This document shows, piece by piece, positions 1 to 8,280 of a stretch of DNA of 64,000 nt; the first letter of the stretch is position 1, and every line of letters starts with the position of its first letter. Location of the stretch: contig NZ_FNGM01000016.1 of assembly GCF_900102965.1 (NCBI RefSeq), positions 62,001 to 126,000 of the forward strand, read 5' to 3'. Both the position numbers and the translations under genes were made by a program. A model generated the notes under the pieces. The model searched no databases, was not told the origin of the DNA, and saw nothing but the letters and a program-made list of their open reading frames with translations. This stretch comes from Paenibacillus jilunlii. Its GTDB lineage: Bacteria; Bacillota; Bacilli; Paenibacillales; Paenibacillaceae.

Positions 1-1
1 G

Positions 2-709
2 ATCAGTATGCTGGCGGGCACAGGGATGGCCTACCTGCTGGGTGCGGCGCATGCACCGGAGAAGACGGATTCCGGGCATGTATTCGCGGGTTACAGCGAT
101 GTGTTTGCCGGCATGGATTGGGGCAGAGGCATCAGCCTGGTCTTCTGGATTGCCGTATTTCTGCTGCTGTTGATTGTGGTTTTTGAAAATATCGGTCTGA
201 TCTCGTCCCAGACGCTGATGGCAGGCCGTCCGGAACGCTTCAAAAGCAGCCTGCGGGCGCTGTCCATAGCCAATATCGCTGCCGGACTGTTCGGCAGCAG
301 CCCCGTAGTCGCGGCTGCCGAATCCACAGCCGGAATCGCCGCAGGCGGGCGCTCCGGCCTAACCTCGCTTGTCACCGGCCTGCTGTTCGGGGCCACGTTC
401 CTGTTCATTCCGCTGCTGGCCTACGTGCCGGACAGCGCCATCGCGCCGATTCTGATTGTCATCGGCGGCCTGATGGTGCAGAGCGTGCGTGAGATGGACC
501 TCAGCGATTTGACCGAGCTGTTTCCGGCATTCCTGATCATGGTGATGATCCCGTTCACCTACAGCATCGTGGACGGTATGGCATTTGGCTTCATTACCTA
601 TCCGATTGTCAAACTGGCCATGGGCAAAGGCAAGGAGGTTCCGCCCGCATTGTATGGCATTGCCGGACTGTTCATAGCCAACTTTGTGCTGCATGCTCTG
701 ATGGGATAG
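2..709 (+). CDS. NCS2/AzgA-family purine permease, C-terminal part (5' end outside window)
   Basis: This is the C-terminal portion of a membrane transporter that probably imports hypoxanthine, guanine or adenine with protons. The reading frame is open from the left edge, so the true start lies upstream. The visible ~235 residues hold several hydrophobic segments. They also hold the stretch ESTAGIAAGGRSGLTS, which is characteristic of the AzgA-like branch of the NCS2 (xanthine/uracil permease) family. The segment near its C-terminus (FTYSIVDGMAFGFITYP) also fits PbuG/PbuO-type proteins. Substrate specificity cannot be read from the fragment. No terminator is obvious before the next gene. Confidence 0.88.
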   Translation: MSMLAGTGMAYLLGAAHAPEKTDSGHVFAGYSDVFAGMDWGRGISLVFWIAVFLLLLIVVFENIGLISSQTLMAGRPERFKSSLRALSIANIAAGLFGSSPVVAAAESTAGIAAGGRSGLTSLVTGLLFGATFLFIPLLAYVPDSAIAPILIVIGGLMVQSVREMDLSDLTELFPAFLIMVMIPFTYSIVDGMAFGFITYPIVKLAMGKGKEVPPALYGIAGLFIANFVLHALMG

Positions 710-906
710 GCATTCCGCCCGCAATGATCTCCCGAAGAAATCGAAGCTGCTTCTGCGTGGGCTGAAAAGGTATGGTATTCCAGAATCTGTTGTGATATGA
801 TAAATATCCTTTTTGTGTGACTGAAGCCAGTCTTGCACGAGGCAAATCAGGGGGCGTCTGGCAACAGCAGGCGTATACCCGCATAACTTTTAGGAGGTAA
901 CTGAAA

Positions 907-3093
907 TTGGAGGACAACTTTCAAAGTGCCTATCAAGAGGAAGAAGACAGGCTGAACAGCGCGCTTATGGAGATTGATACGGTTCTTGAGAGACTGCGCG
1001 GCATTCCGGTGTACACAGGGCACGATTATACGGAGCAGGCACTGGAGGCTTCAAGGGAACAGCGGCGCAAAGATCTTGCCAAGCTGCGGCAGGAGCCTTA
1101 CTTTGGACGGCTTGATTTTCAGGGCAAGGATGAGGATGGGCGCAAGGCGCTCTATATCGGTAAAATCGGTGTAGACCGGGAACAGGTAAGTGACCGTCCG
1201 CTGGTCATTGACTGGCGGGCACCGGTCGCGAGCCTGTTCTATTCGTTTACCGGCGGCACGGAGCCGGCCTCCTACGAAGCCCCGGAGGGGCTGATCGAAG
1301 GGCTGGTCTTTTTGAAGCGCAACGTGGTGATCCGAAAGCAGATCCTGGAGAGGGTGGCAGATACTTATAACCGCGACAGTGACGGGCCTGCTGTATCCGA
1401 TGAATTTCTCGTTTACCGGCTGGGAGAGAACAAGGACAACCGTCTTCGTGACATCGTCTCGACGATTCAGGAGGAGCAGGACAAGATTATCCGGGCGGCG
1501 AAGAACACCGCTCTCATTATCCAGGGCGTGGCAGGCAGCGGGAAAACTACGGTCGCGCTGCATCGTCTGGCCTTCCTGCTGTATCAGTACAAGGAGCAGG
1601 TGTCGGCGGAGAAAATGATTATTTTCGCACCGAACCGGATGTTCCTCGATTATATTTCGGACGTGCTGCCCGAGCTTGGCGTCGGCAATATTGCCCAAAG
1701 CACCTTCCCCGACTGGGCTGCGGATGTGCTTGGGGTTGTGCTGCCGGAGCAGAATGCTGCAGAAACTATGAGCCATTGGTTCGAAAGAGAAGGCGGCATG
1801 CCGGAGATCACCGAAGAAACGCCGGGCCGGTTCAAGGGATCGACTGCCCTGATGGGAATTATAGAATCGGCCATAGGCCTGCTGGAGAACGGGGCAGTGC
1901 CGGAAGGTGATTTCAGTCCATGGGAAGGCTCGGTACTGCGCCGCTCCATGATTCTGCGCTGGCATAATGAGGAATACGCCCCGTATCCGCCTGCCAAGCG
2001 CAAGGAGCGGGTGATGGCGCGGATTCACCGCTGGATCGAAATGGAGCTGAAGAAAAGCCCGTCGGCTGCGGCAATGAAGGACCGCAAGAAGAAAAGCGCG
2101 GCACGCGAGAAGGCCTACAGCGCCAAATGGCCGAAATATGATCCGCTGACGATCTACAAGCAAATTTTCCGCGCGGTAAAGGTACCTGAGGATTGGCCGG
2201 TAGAGGCCCCCGAGCGGATTCCGCAGGGAGTGTTGACATCGACAGTCAAGGACCTCAAAAAAGGCATCCTGCATGAAGAGGATCTGCCTCCGCTGCTCTA
2301 TATTCATTATTTGCTGAACGGCAATGAAGGCGGCAGCCGCTTTGATCATATCGTGATTGATGAAGCCCAGGATTTCTCGCCTTTTCAGATTGCTGTGCTG
2401 GACCTGTATGTAAAAGGGCATTCCTTTACTATCCTGGGCGATCTGTCCCAGGGGATTCATGCCTATAAAGGGGTACATGCCTGGGAAGAAATGCAGACCC
2501 TGTTCGCCCCGGAGCACACGGCTTACCACGCGCTGACGCGAAGCTACCGCTCAACGATGGAGATCATTGAATTCGCCAACGGCATTCTGTCTGCCGGAGT
2601 CGGCAGCAGCCTGCTCGCCGTACCTGTCTTCCGCAGCGGCAATCCCGTTCGGCTGATTTCTTACGGGCAGCCGCTCCCGGAGCCGGCTGCAGGCGGGGAC
2701 AGCCGGATTCAGGCCGTTAGAACAGCGCTCGCGTCGCTGTCGGGCCGGGAATATCGCACAGTGGCCGTATTAACCCGCAGCCTGCGGGAAGCCGCTGAGC
2801 TGTATACAGAGCTTGCTGGACGGTTCGAAGATATTCATCTGATTGACGGCAGCATGACTGAATACCGGGGAGGGCTATCCGTGCTTCCGGTTTATCTGTC
2901 CAAGGGGCTGGAGTTCGACGCCGTAATCCTCGCCGATGCCGATTCTGACCATTACGGCGGCGCAGCGTGGGATGCGAAGCTGATGTATGTAGGCTGTACC
3001 CGGGCCCTCCACGAGCTGTGGATGCTGCACGGAGAAGGTCTTCCCCCATATTTGCAGAATGGAGAAGGGACCGTGCAGGGCTGGCCGGAGTAA
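907..3093 (+). CDS. helD: HelD-like UvrD/Rep-family helicase
   Basis: This 728-residue superfamily 1 ATPase resembles HelD (YvgS), the factor that binds RNA polymerase and clears stalled complexes in Gram-positive bacteria; older annotations call it DNA helicase IV. Seen in the sequence: Walker A GVAGSGKTT at residues 207-215, the Walker B/motif II DEAQD at 485-489, and a C-terminal motif VI with VGCTRA at 695-700. The N-terminus (residues 1-60) is charged and helical, as in the HelD arm that enters the polymerase secondary channel. The start is TTG with AGGAGG about 10 bases upstream. The length is close to the ~770 residues of the Bacillus protein. It appears to be a single-gene unit ending at a terminator. 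Confidence 0.85.
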   Translation: MEDNFQSAYQEEEDRLNSALMEIDTVLERLRGIPVYTGHDYTEQALEASREQRRKDLAKLRQEPYFGRLDFQGKDEDGRKALYIGKIGVDREQVSDRPLVIDWRAPVASLFYSFTGGTEPASYEAPEGLIEGLVFLKRNVVIRKQILERVADTYNRDSDGPAVSDEFLVYRLGENKDNRLRDIVSTIQEEQDKIIRAAKNTALIIQGVAGSGKTTVALHRLAFLLYQYKEQVSAEKMIIFAPNRMFLDYISDVLPELGVGNIAQSTFPDWAADVLGVVLPEQNAAETMSHWFEREGGMPEITEETPGRFKGSTALMGIIESAIGLLENGAVPEGDFSPWEGSVLRRSMILRWHNEEYAPYPPAKRKERVMARIHRWIEMELKKSPSAAAMKDRKKKSAAREKAYSAKWPKYDPLTIYKQIFRAVKVPEDWPVEAPERIPQGVLTSTVKDLKKGILHEEDLPPLLYIHYLLNGNEGGSRFDHIVIDEAQDFSPFQIAVLDLYVKGHSFTILGDLSQGIHAYKGVHAWEEMQTLFAPEHTAYHALTRSYRSTMEIIEFANGILSAGVGSSLLAVPVFRSGNPVRLISYGQPLPEPAAGGDSRIQAVRTALASLSGREYRTVAVLTRSLREAAELYTELAGRFEDIHLIDGSMTEYRGGLSVLPVYLSKGLEFDAVILADADSDHYGGAAWDAKLMYVGCTRALHELWMLHGEGLPPYLQNGEGTVQGWPE

Positions 3094-3132
3094 GCTTCCT
3101 CATTAACCGAATATGCTCTTTATCCAAAACAA

Positions 3133-3168
3133 AGACCGCCCCGGTTATGGAGGGCGGTCTATTTTTAT
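3133..3168 (+). terminator. Rho-independent terminator after helD
   Basis: A 9-bp GC-rich stem (AGACCGCCC / GGGCGGTCT) with a 10-base loop is followed by ATTTTTATT. It lies 40 bp after the helD stop. Confidence 0.85.
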
Positions 3169-3173
3169 TATTT

Positions 3174-3545
3174 AGGAAATTATGATTTCCCTTTCTTGTG
3201 GATAAGTGGACGAAAATTCAGTGAATTCACCCAAATGGTAGAAATTAATCGGATGCGATAGCCTTTTTTCCAACTAGCGCTGCGAAGAAGCAAATGAGCA
3301 ATGCTAGTTGAAAAAAAGGAACTTATTTCTCCCTGAAATCAACAAATGTGAGGTTTAAGTGGAAAAAGGGAACTTAATTGGGCTATATTCCTTCGTCAGG
3401 AGTGAAATGAGCTGAATTAGTTATCTTTTTTCCACTTAGCCATCCGGGAACAGAGGGTGCACGAGCAATTAGTTACCCTTTTTCCACTTAACCTGGGCGG
3501 ATATGGTGCACGAGCAAATTAGATCCCCTTTTTCCACTTGGAATT
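3174..3545. repeat. Intergenic dispersed-repeat region (copy R1)
   Basis: This gene-free stretch between two terminating genes holds several repeat types. (1) An inverted repeat at 3264-3278/3303-3317 ends in CAACTAGC/GCTAGTTG. (2) The core GTGGAAAAAGGGAACT occurs at about 3360, and its reverse complement CTTTTTCCACTT recurs near 3425, 3475 and 3523. (3) A ~39-bp unit containing GTGCACGAGCAA occurs twice (about 3455-3493 and 3504-3542). The first 80 bases resemble 48243-48351. The GTGGAAAAAG core is shared with the repeats at 16228 and 27882. No coding potential was seen. Confidence 0.7.
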
Positions 3546-3653
3546 GCCGAAGGATTCATAAAGGGTTCTCCAGGCAACGCTAAACGGAAATCCCAAAACG
3601 GCTACCTTATCCAGTCAAGGACGGCGCAGCCGTTTTGTTCTGTATGAAGCTGA

Positions 3654-5672
3654 TTACTGGCCTTCGTGCTGTGCCGTGAACTGGAAGCGTTCCACCTGCT
3701 GCTGCATATCGGAAGCCATCGCGGACAGCGCTTCGGAAGAGGAGGTGATCTCCTCCATGGAGGCAAGCTGCTCTTCCGTTGCCGCCGTAACGCTCTGGAA
3801 GGAATCCAAGGCCGCCTTGGCAATGTTGGCCATTTCCTGTACCGAGGCGGCTACCTCAGCGGAGCTGGCCGACATTTGCTCGGTAATCGCCGAGACCTCA
3901 TGGATCTGCTCCCCTACGTGGCGGGTAGACTGCTCAATCTGGGTGAAGGCCTCACCGGCTTCGAGTGCCAGAGCCAACCCCTGCTCCACATCTGCCGTCA
4001 CTTGATGCCTCATCACATCGTAGACGCTCGCGATCAGGCTGACCATCTCGGAAATGGTTTCCTGGATTTGTCCCGCGCTCACCTTGGAAGCCTCGGACAG
4101 CTTGCGCACTTCTCCGGCCACAACGGCAAATCCCCTGCCATGCTCCCCGGCCCGTGCGGCTTCAATTCCCGCATTCAGCGACAGCAGATTAGTCTGCTTG
4201 GCGATGGACGCAATGGCCGTGCTGGTCTCCGCAACCTTGGCGCTAAGCCCGTTCAGCTCGGCGATCAGGCTGCCGGACTGCTTCACCGAGCGTTGGATCG
4301 TCTGCATTTGGTTCCCGACATGCTGCACCTTGGCACTGCCGTTGTTGACATCCTTCTCTGTCAGCAGGGCAGCGCTGACAATGGCCTGGGAGGCTGAGGC
4401 GATTTTGTGGATCGCCTCGGACATTTCATCCATCGTTGTAGCCACTTCGGCGGATGCGTAGGCCTGGGTCTCTACACCCCGCGTTGACTCTTCTATCAGC
4501 TCGGTGACATATTCCACAGCCTTGCTGTTCTCTCCGGTGCTGGCGGTAAGCTGCTCACTGGCTGCCGCCAGATGCCCGGACGTCTCGGCGACATCCTGCA
4601 CCATGGTGCGGAGTGATTGGACCATGGCGTTATAATTTCCGGCAAGCTCGCCGATCTCATCCTTGCGGCGGGTCGTAACAGACTCATCCAGCTGGCCCTC
4701 ACTTACCCGCTTGGCCGAACGGTTCAGCGCTTCCAGCGGTGCAGTGATCCGGCGGATAATGAAGAAGGTAACGGCAATTGCCAGAATTAAGGCAACCGCC
4801 AGTACAATTGCCGATTTGTACAGAATAGGGTACACCGCTTTGGTGTATTCGTCTGCGGGCAGGACTCCGACCACTTTGAAGCCGGACAGTTCATTAGTCA
4901 CATAGTAGCCGTCCATTTGCGAACCGGCCTTATTGTCTTTATAGGAAACCTTGCCCATGGGGGCAGCACTCAGGGCCTCCAGCAAAGCTCCGGTAACGGG
5001 CGTGGCAACCTCCATCGAAGGATGATAAATTACCTTGTTCGTGCTGTCCAGGATATATACGTAGCCGCTCGAACCGAGACTTACCGTCTTGGCCAGCTCC
5101 ATCAGGCCGTTCATGCTGAGACTGATGGTAACGGCACCCTTGCCGTCCGAAAGGGCCCGCGAGATCGGCAGAATAAAAGATCCCGCCACTTTGGAAAAAA
5201 TCGGGTCAATCACAGATGCGGACTCAGGAGCTTTTAGTGCGTCGATGTACCAGTCCCGTACCCTGGGATCATAATCCTTCGGATCGGATGTGGGGGACAG
5301 CATAAATTTGCCGTCACTGTTGCCCAGGGCAACAATGTCAATTTCGGGATGCTCTGCTTTGAATTTGTCAATCAGCTTGCGGACCCGGGCGGAACCGCTT
5401 GTGACGTCTTCTGCGGAGATTTGGTCAGCCAGCTCATTGACACTTGCACTTTCCAGCTGAATCAGCTGGGTCAGCGTTTTATCGAGGATATGGATGCTGG
5501 AGTTTGTGGTGTCTTCCATTTTGGAGCGCAGCTCTGTTTTGGAGGTTTCCGAGGAGATGACAGCCAAGGCAAGAGAAGGAAGCACAATGGCGGTAATAAT
5601 GAACAGCATCAACTCAGTTCTGAGTTTCTTGATGTGAAAAAAACGTGCTAGGGCACTCCGGACAGCTGGCAT
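3654..5672 (-). CDS. Methyl-accepting chemotaxis protein
   Basis: This membrane chemoreceptor of about 672 residues should signal through CheA/CheW. Domains in order: a short cytoplasmic tail, TM1 at about 18-40, an extracellular dCache-type sensor (about 41-282, with DPRVRDWYIDA), TM2 at about 283-307, a HAMP domain (about 308-360), and a long helical MCP signalling domain. The conserved tip is at NLLSLNAGIEAARAGEHGRG. No C-terminal CheR-tethering pentapeptide is present. The start is chosen at 5672 because GGGGGA lies 8 bases before that ATG; another in-frame ATG at 5687 overlaps this ribosome site. The gene is isolated with no che genes nearby, so the ligand is unknown. Confidence 0.88.
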   Translation of the reverse strand: MPAVRSALARFFHIKKLRTELMLFIITAIVLPSLALAVISSETSKTELRSKMEDTTNSSIHILDKTLTQLIQLESASVNELADQISAEDVTSGSARVRKLIDKFKAEHPEIDIVALGNSDGKFMLSPTSDPKDYDPRVRDWYIDALKAPESASVIDPIFSKVAGSFILPISRALSDGKGAVTISLSMNGLMELAKTVSLGSSGYVYILDSTNKVIYHPSMEVATPVTGALLEALSAAPMGKVSYKDNKAGSQMDGYYVTNELSGFKVVGVLPADEYTKAVYPILYKSAIVLAVALILAIAVTFFIIRRITAPLEALNRSAKRVSEGQLDESVTTRRKDEIGELAGNYNAMVQSLRTMVQDVAETSGHLAAASEQLTASTGENSKAVEYVTELIEESTRGVETQAYASAEVATTMDEMSEAIHKIASASQAIVSAALLTEKDVNNGSAKVQHVGNQMQTIQRSVKQSGSLIAELNGLSAKVAETSTAIASIAKQTNLLSLNAGIEAARAGEHGRGFAVVAGEVRKLSEASKVSAGQIQETISEMVSLIASVYDVMRHQVTADVEQGLALALEAGEAFTQIEQSTRHVGEQIHEVSAITEQMSASSAEVAASVQEMANIAKAALDSFQSVTAATEEQLASMEEITSSSEALSAMASDMQQQVERFQFTAQHEGQ

Positions 5673-6171
5673 AGTAATTTCCCCCATATCTCAAAATAAA
5701 TAGATAAATTATTATTTATTTCGACATTTATCGACTTATTTTTTATAGTTTCGTCAAAATATTCTTTTGTGCAGTGGTGGAAAACGATTATAACTATTCT
5801 TGAACTTGTAACTGTGGCTGGCCTATGGCTTAATAATAAGTGTCCGGCCGGGCAAGATTACTTCTGGAAGGAGGCTGATTGCAATGATTTCAGAATACGA
5901 GGTGGTTTCCGTCTAGTACGGGAGCCTGCATATGAGGAGGCCGCGAGGCCTCCTTATCATTTATGGACACAGACACGGAGCTGGTTGCTGGACTGAAGGG
6001 GGCCGCTGCCGTGAATTACTTTGAATGTAGACGCTAACCACAGGTTTTTATATAATGAAATTACGGTTTTACCAAATTTGAGGAGAAGAAAGGAGGCAGG
6101 TGACATGTTGCTGATGAACAGCGCAATGACCGGACTTAAGGGAACACACCTGTTGAAGGAGGAAACGTTAC
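5673..6171. other. Intergenic region with a tetraloop hairpin
   Basis: About 500 bp without a convincing gene. It holds an 8-bp stem AGGAGGCC/GGCCTCCT at 5935-5942/5947-5954 closing a GCGA tetraloop, which could be a weak terminator or the base of a small structured RNA. A TATAAT at 6051-6056 is the likely -10 for the downstream gene. A ribosome site AAAGGAGG at 6089-6096 precedes an ATG at 6105 that opens a 46-codon frame overlapping the next gene (see findings). Confidence 0.45.
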
Positions 6172-6453
6172 GTGAGTTATGTAAATGGGAAGGATGTGCT
6201 CCCCCCGGGCCTGCTCGAAGAGCTACAGGGATACATTCAGGGTGAGCTGCTCTACATCCCTAAGAAAACAGAGCAACGGGTAAAATGGGGCGAAAACAGC
6301 GGCACCCGGCAAGAGATTGCCAACCGCAACGAGGAGATTTTCTGCAGTCACAGCAGCGGCTGCTCGGTGAACGAGCTGCAGAAGAGATACCATTTATCTG
6401 AGGAAAGCATCCGCAAAATCATCTCAAAAATGCGGCTGGCGATGAACCGCTAG
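6172..6453 (+). CDS. CD3324-like DNA-binding protein (Mor-type HTH)
   Basis: A 93-residue basic protein. The N-terminal half (SYVNGKDVLPPGLLEELQGYIQG..YIPKK) matches my recollection of the CD3324 family of small Firmicute regulators related to the Mor transcription activator. A helix-turn-helix is plausible near the C-terminus (ELQKRYHLSEESIRKIISKM). The start is GTG with AAGGAGG nine bases upstream. The target is unknown. The gene stands alone between a probable promoter at 6051 and a terminator at 6469. Confidence 0.65.
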   Translation: MSYVNGKDVLPPGLLEELQGYIQGELLYIPKKTEQRVKWGENSGTRQEIANRNEEIFCSHSSGCSVNELQKRYHLSEESIRKIISKMRLAMNR

Positions 6454-6468
6454 TCTAAACTTTGAACA

Positions 6469-6512
6469 AAGAGCATGGCACCCGCCGGGAGGGCGAGGTC
6501 ATGCTCTTTTTT
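6469..6512 (+). terminator. Terminator after the CD3324-like gene
   Basis: The stem AGAGCATG / CATGCTCT with a long, partly GC-rich loop is followed by TTTTTTAT. Confidence 0.7.
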
Positions 6513-6602
6513 ATGCGTCTCTTGATTGCTGCCGCTGTGTGGTATGATAGAGAGCAGTAATGTTTGGTTTAGATTACAAGATTACAGCAAGGAAGTGGAA
6601 TC

Positions 6603-7907
6603 ATGGATTTATTTTCTTTCGGTGAGGATACGGCGGGCGGACGTCTGCTGGCAGACCGGATGCGGCCGGAGAATCTCGATGAATATATCGGCCAGGAGCA
6701 TATTATCGGTCCAGGCAAGCTGCTGCGCCGCGCGATTGAAGCCGACCAGGTGTCCTCCATCCTGCTCTATGGCCCTCCCGGCTGCGGAAAAACGACCTTG
6801 GCCCACATCATTTCCCATCACACGCAGGGCGAGTTTGTGCGGCTGAATGCAGTGGAAGCCTCGGTCAAGGATGTGCGTGAGGTGATTGAGCGGGCCCAAA
6901 GCAATAAATCGCTGTACGGCTCGAAGACGATTCTGTTCCTGGACGAAGTGCACCGTTTCAACAGCTCCCGCCAGGATGCGCTGCTGCCTGCTGTGGAGAA
7001 GGGCACGATTATTTTTATCGGCGCGACCACCGAGAATCCGTTCCATTATGTGAACGGGGCGCTTATGAGCCGCTCCACGCTGTTTCAGCTGGAATCGCTG
7101 ACCAGTGAACACAGCCTGGTTGCGATGCGGAGAGCACTTGCCGATGAGAAGCGGGGGCTCGGATTCATGCAGCTGCAGGCCGATGAGGAAGCACTGCAGC
7201 ACATAGCGGATATGGCGAACGGCGATATCCGGCGGGCGCTGAACGCCTTGGAGCTGGCGGCGATGACCACAGCGCCGGAGCCTGACGGCAGCGTGCATAT
7301 TACGCTTGCAGTGGCGGAAGAGTCGATCCGCCGCCCGATTGTCAAAGCCGACGAGTCGACCCAGTATGACGTTCTGTCGGCTTTTCACAAAAGCATCCGC
7401 GGCTCCAGCGATGCCGCCCTGTTCTGGTTTCTCTATGCCGTAGAGAAGCTCGGCATGGACCCGATGACCTTCATCCGCCGCCTGATTGCGGCCAGCAGCG
7501 AAGATATCGGCCTGGCCAATCCGCAGGCGATGGTGCAGGCGGTCAGCGCACTGGAGGCCTACCGCAACAATGGCTGGCCGGAGGCCAAGCTGAACATCGC
7601 CCAGGCGATCCTGTTCGCGGTCGAGAGTCCGAAGTCGAACGCCGTGGTTATGGCGATTTCCAGGGCGATGGACAGTATTGAGGAGCTGAAATCAGCCGAG
7701 GTGCCGCTGCATCTGCGCGATACACACTACAAAGGCTCGGCGGCGCTTGGCCATGAGGGATACCAGTATCCCCATAACTTTCCCGGCCATTATGTGAAGC
7801 AGGAATATTTGCCGAAGGCGATTAGCCGGAGGGTTTTCTATCAGGCTACCGAGCAGGGGAATGAGGCTAAAATCCGCCATAATCAGGGTCTGCGGCGTGG
7901 ACAGTAG
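6603..7907 (+). CDS. rarA: Replication-associated recombination protein A (MgsA/WRNIP1 family)
   Basis: A 434-residue clamp-loader-like AAA+ ATPase that acts at stalled replication forks in the cytoplasm; it is YrvN in Bacillus. Walker A GPPGCGKTT is at residues 57-65 and Walker B LFLDEVHR at 111-118. They are followed by sensor 1 (GATTENP) and the C-terminal MgsA tetramerisation region (RDTHYKGSAALGHEGYQYPHN). The ATG has AAGGAAGTGGA upstream. In Bacillus this gene sits beside cymR, the cysteine desulfurase and mnmA. Here two cellulase genes separate it from them. Confidence 0.95.
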   Translation: MDLFSFGEDTAGGRLLADRMRPENLDEYIGQEHIIGPGKLLRRAIEADQVSSILLYGPPGCGKTTLAHIISHHTQGEFVRLNAVEASVKDVREVIERAQSNKSLYGSKTILFLDEVHRFNSSRQDALLPAVEKGTIIFIGATTENPFHYVNGALMSRSTLFQLESLTSEHSLVAMRRALADEKRGLGFMQLQADEEALQHIADMANGDIRRALNALELAAMTTAPEPDGSVHITLAVAEESIRRPIVKADESTQYDVLSAFHKSIRGSSDAALFWFLYAVEKLGMDPMTFIRRLIAASSEDIGLANPQAMVQAVSALEAYRNNGWPEAKLNIAQAILFAVESPKSNAVVMAISRAMDSIEELKSAEVPLHLRDTHYKGSAALGHEGYQYPHNFPGHYVKQEYLPKAISRRVFYQATEQGNEAKIRHNQGLRRGQ

Positions 7908-7938
7908 CACTCAAAAAACAACAAAACATTTTGAAGAG

Positions 7939-7992
7939 AACCGTTCTTTTGCAAAATGAGGCAGTAGGCCTCCCGCAGAAGGACGGTTTTTT
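7939..7992 (+). terminator. Terminator after rarA
   Basis: A long imperfect stem (AACCGTTCTTTTGC against GCAGAAGGACGGTT) is followed by TTTTTTT. Confidence 0.8.
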
Positions 7993-8280
7993 TGTGGAGT
8001 GAGAGACAGATGGAGCTATATATGTGATCAAAATGGAAATTATTTTACAAAAAGACCTGTATCTCATATATTTATGATGTAAATATATAGAATTATTTCC
8101 CTGTATATGGTATATGTGTAGATGGGATGAGCCTTTCCTGACATCCTATGGGAGGTGGAGGATGGATTAGGCGGCATAAGATGTCCAAACCTGGAACCTG
8201 GGGAGGTTATCGGTGCTGATGAAGTCGACGGAGCTGGAATGGAAGCAGGAAGACCAGAAGGAGAAGGGAGCTGGGCTTGT

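Noticed and set aside
1051..2529. A 492-codon open frame opposite helD
   Set aside because: It lies wholly antisense to a gene with intact helicase motifs. The composition is a codon-bias shadow and no ribosome site is present.
3174..3545. CRISPR array
   Set aside because: The repeats are few, in both orientations and irregularly spaced, with no constant spacer length and no cas genes.
5769..5996. A 75-codon open frame between the chemoreceptor and the CD3324-like gene
   Set aside because: No ribosome site and no family pattern, and it runs through the GCGA-loop hairpin. A 10-codon frame at 5884 with GGAAGGAGG is too short to support.
8155..8280. N-terminal extension of the GH9 protein by 42 residues
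   Set aside because: The extension is Gly/Glu/Asp-rich and would bury the signal peptide. The ATG at 8281 gives a typical secretory N-terminus.
8098..8280. c-di-GMP or other riboswitch before the cellulase pair
   Set aside because: The region has G-rich stretches and a possible GACATC/GATGTC pairing but lacks the conserved cores of known aptamers.
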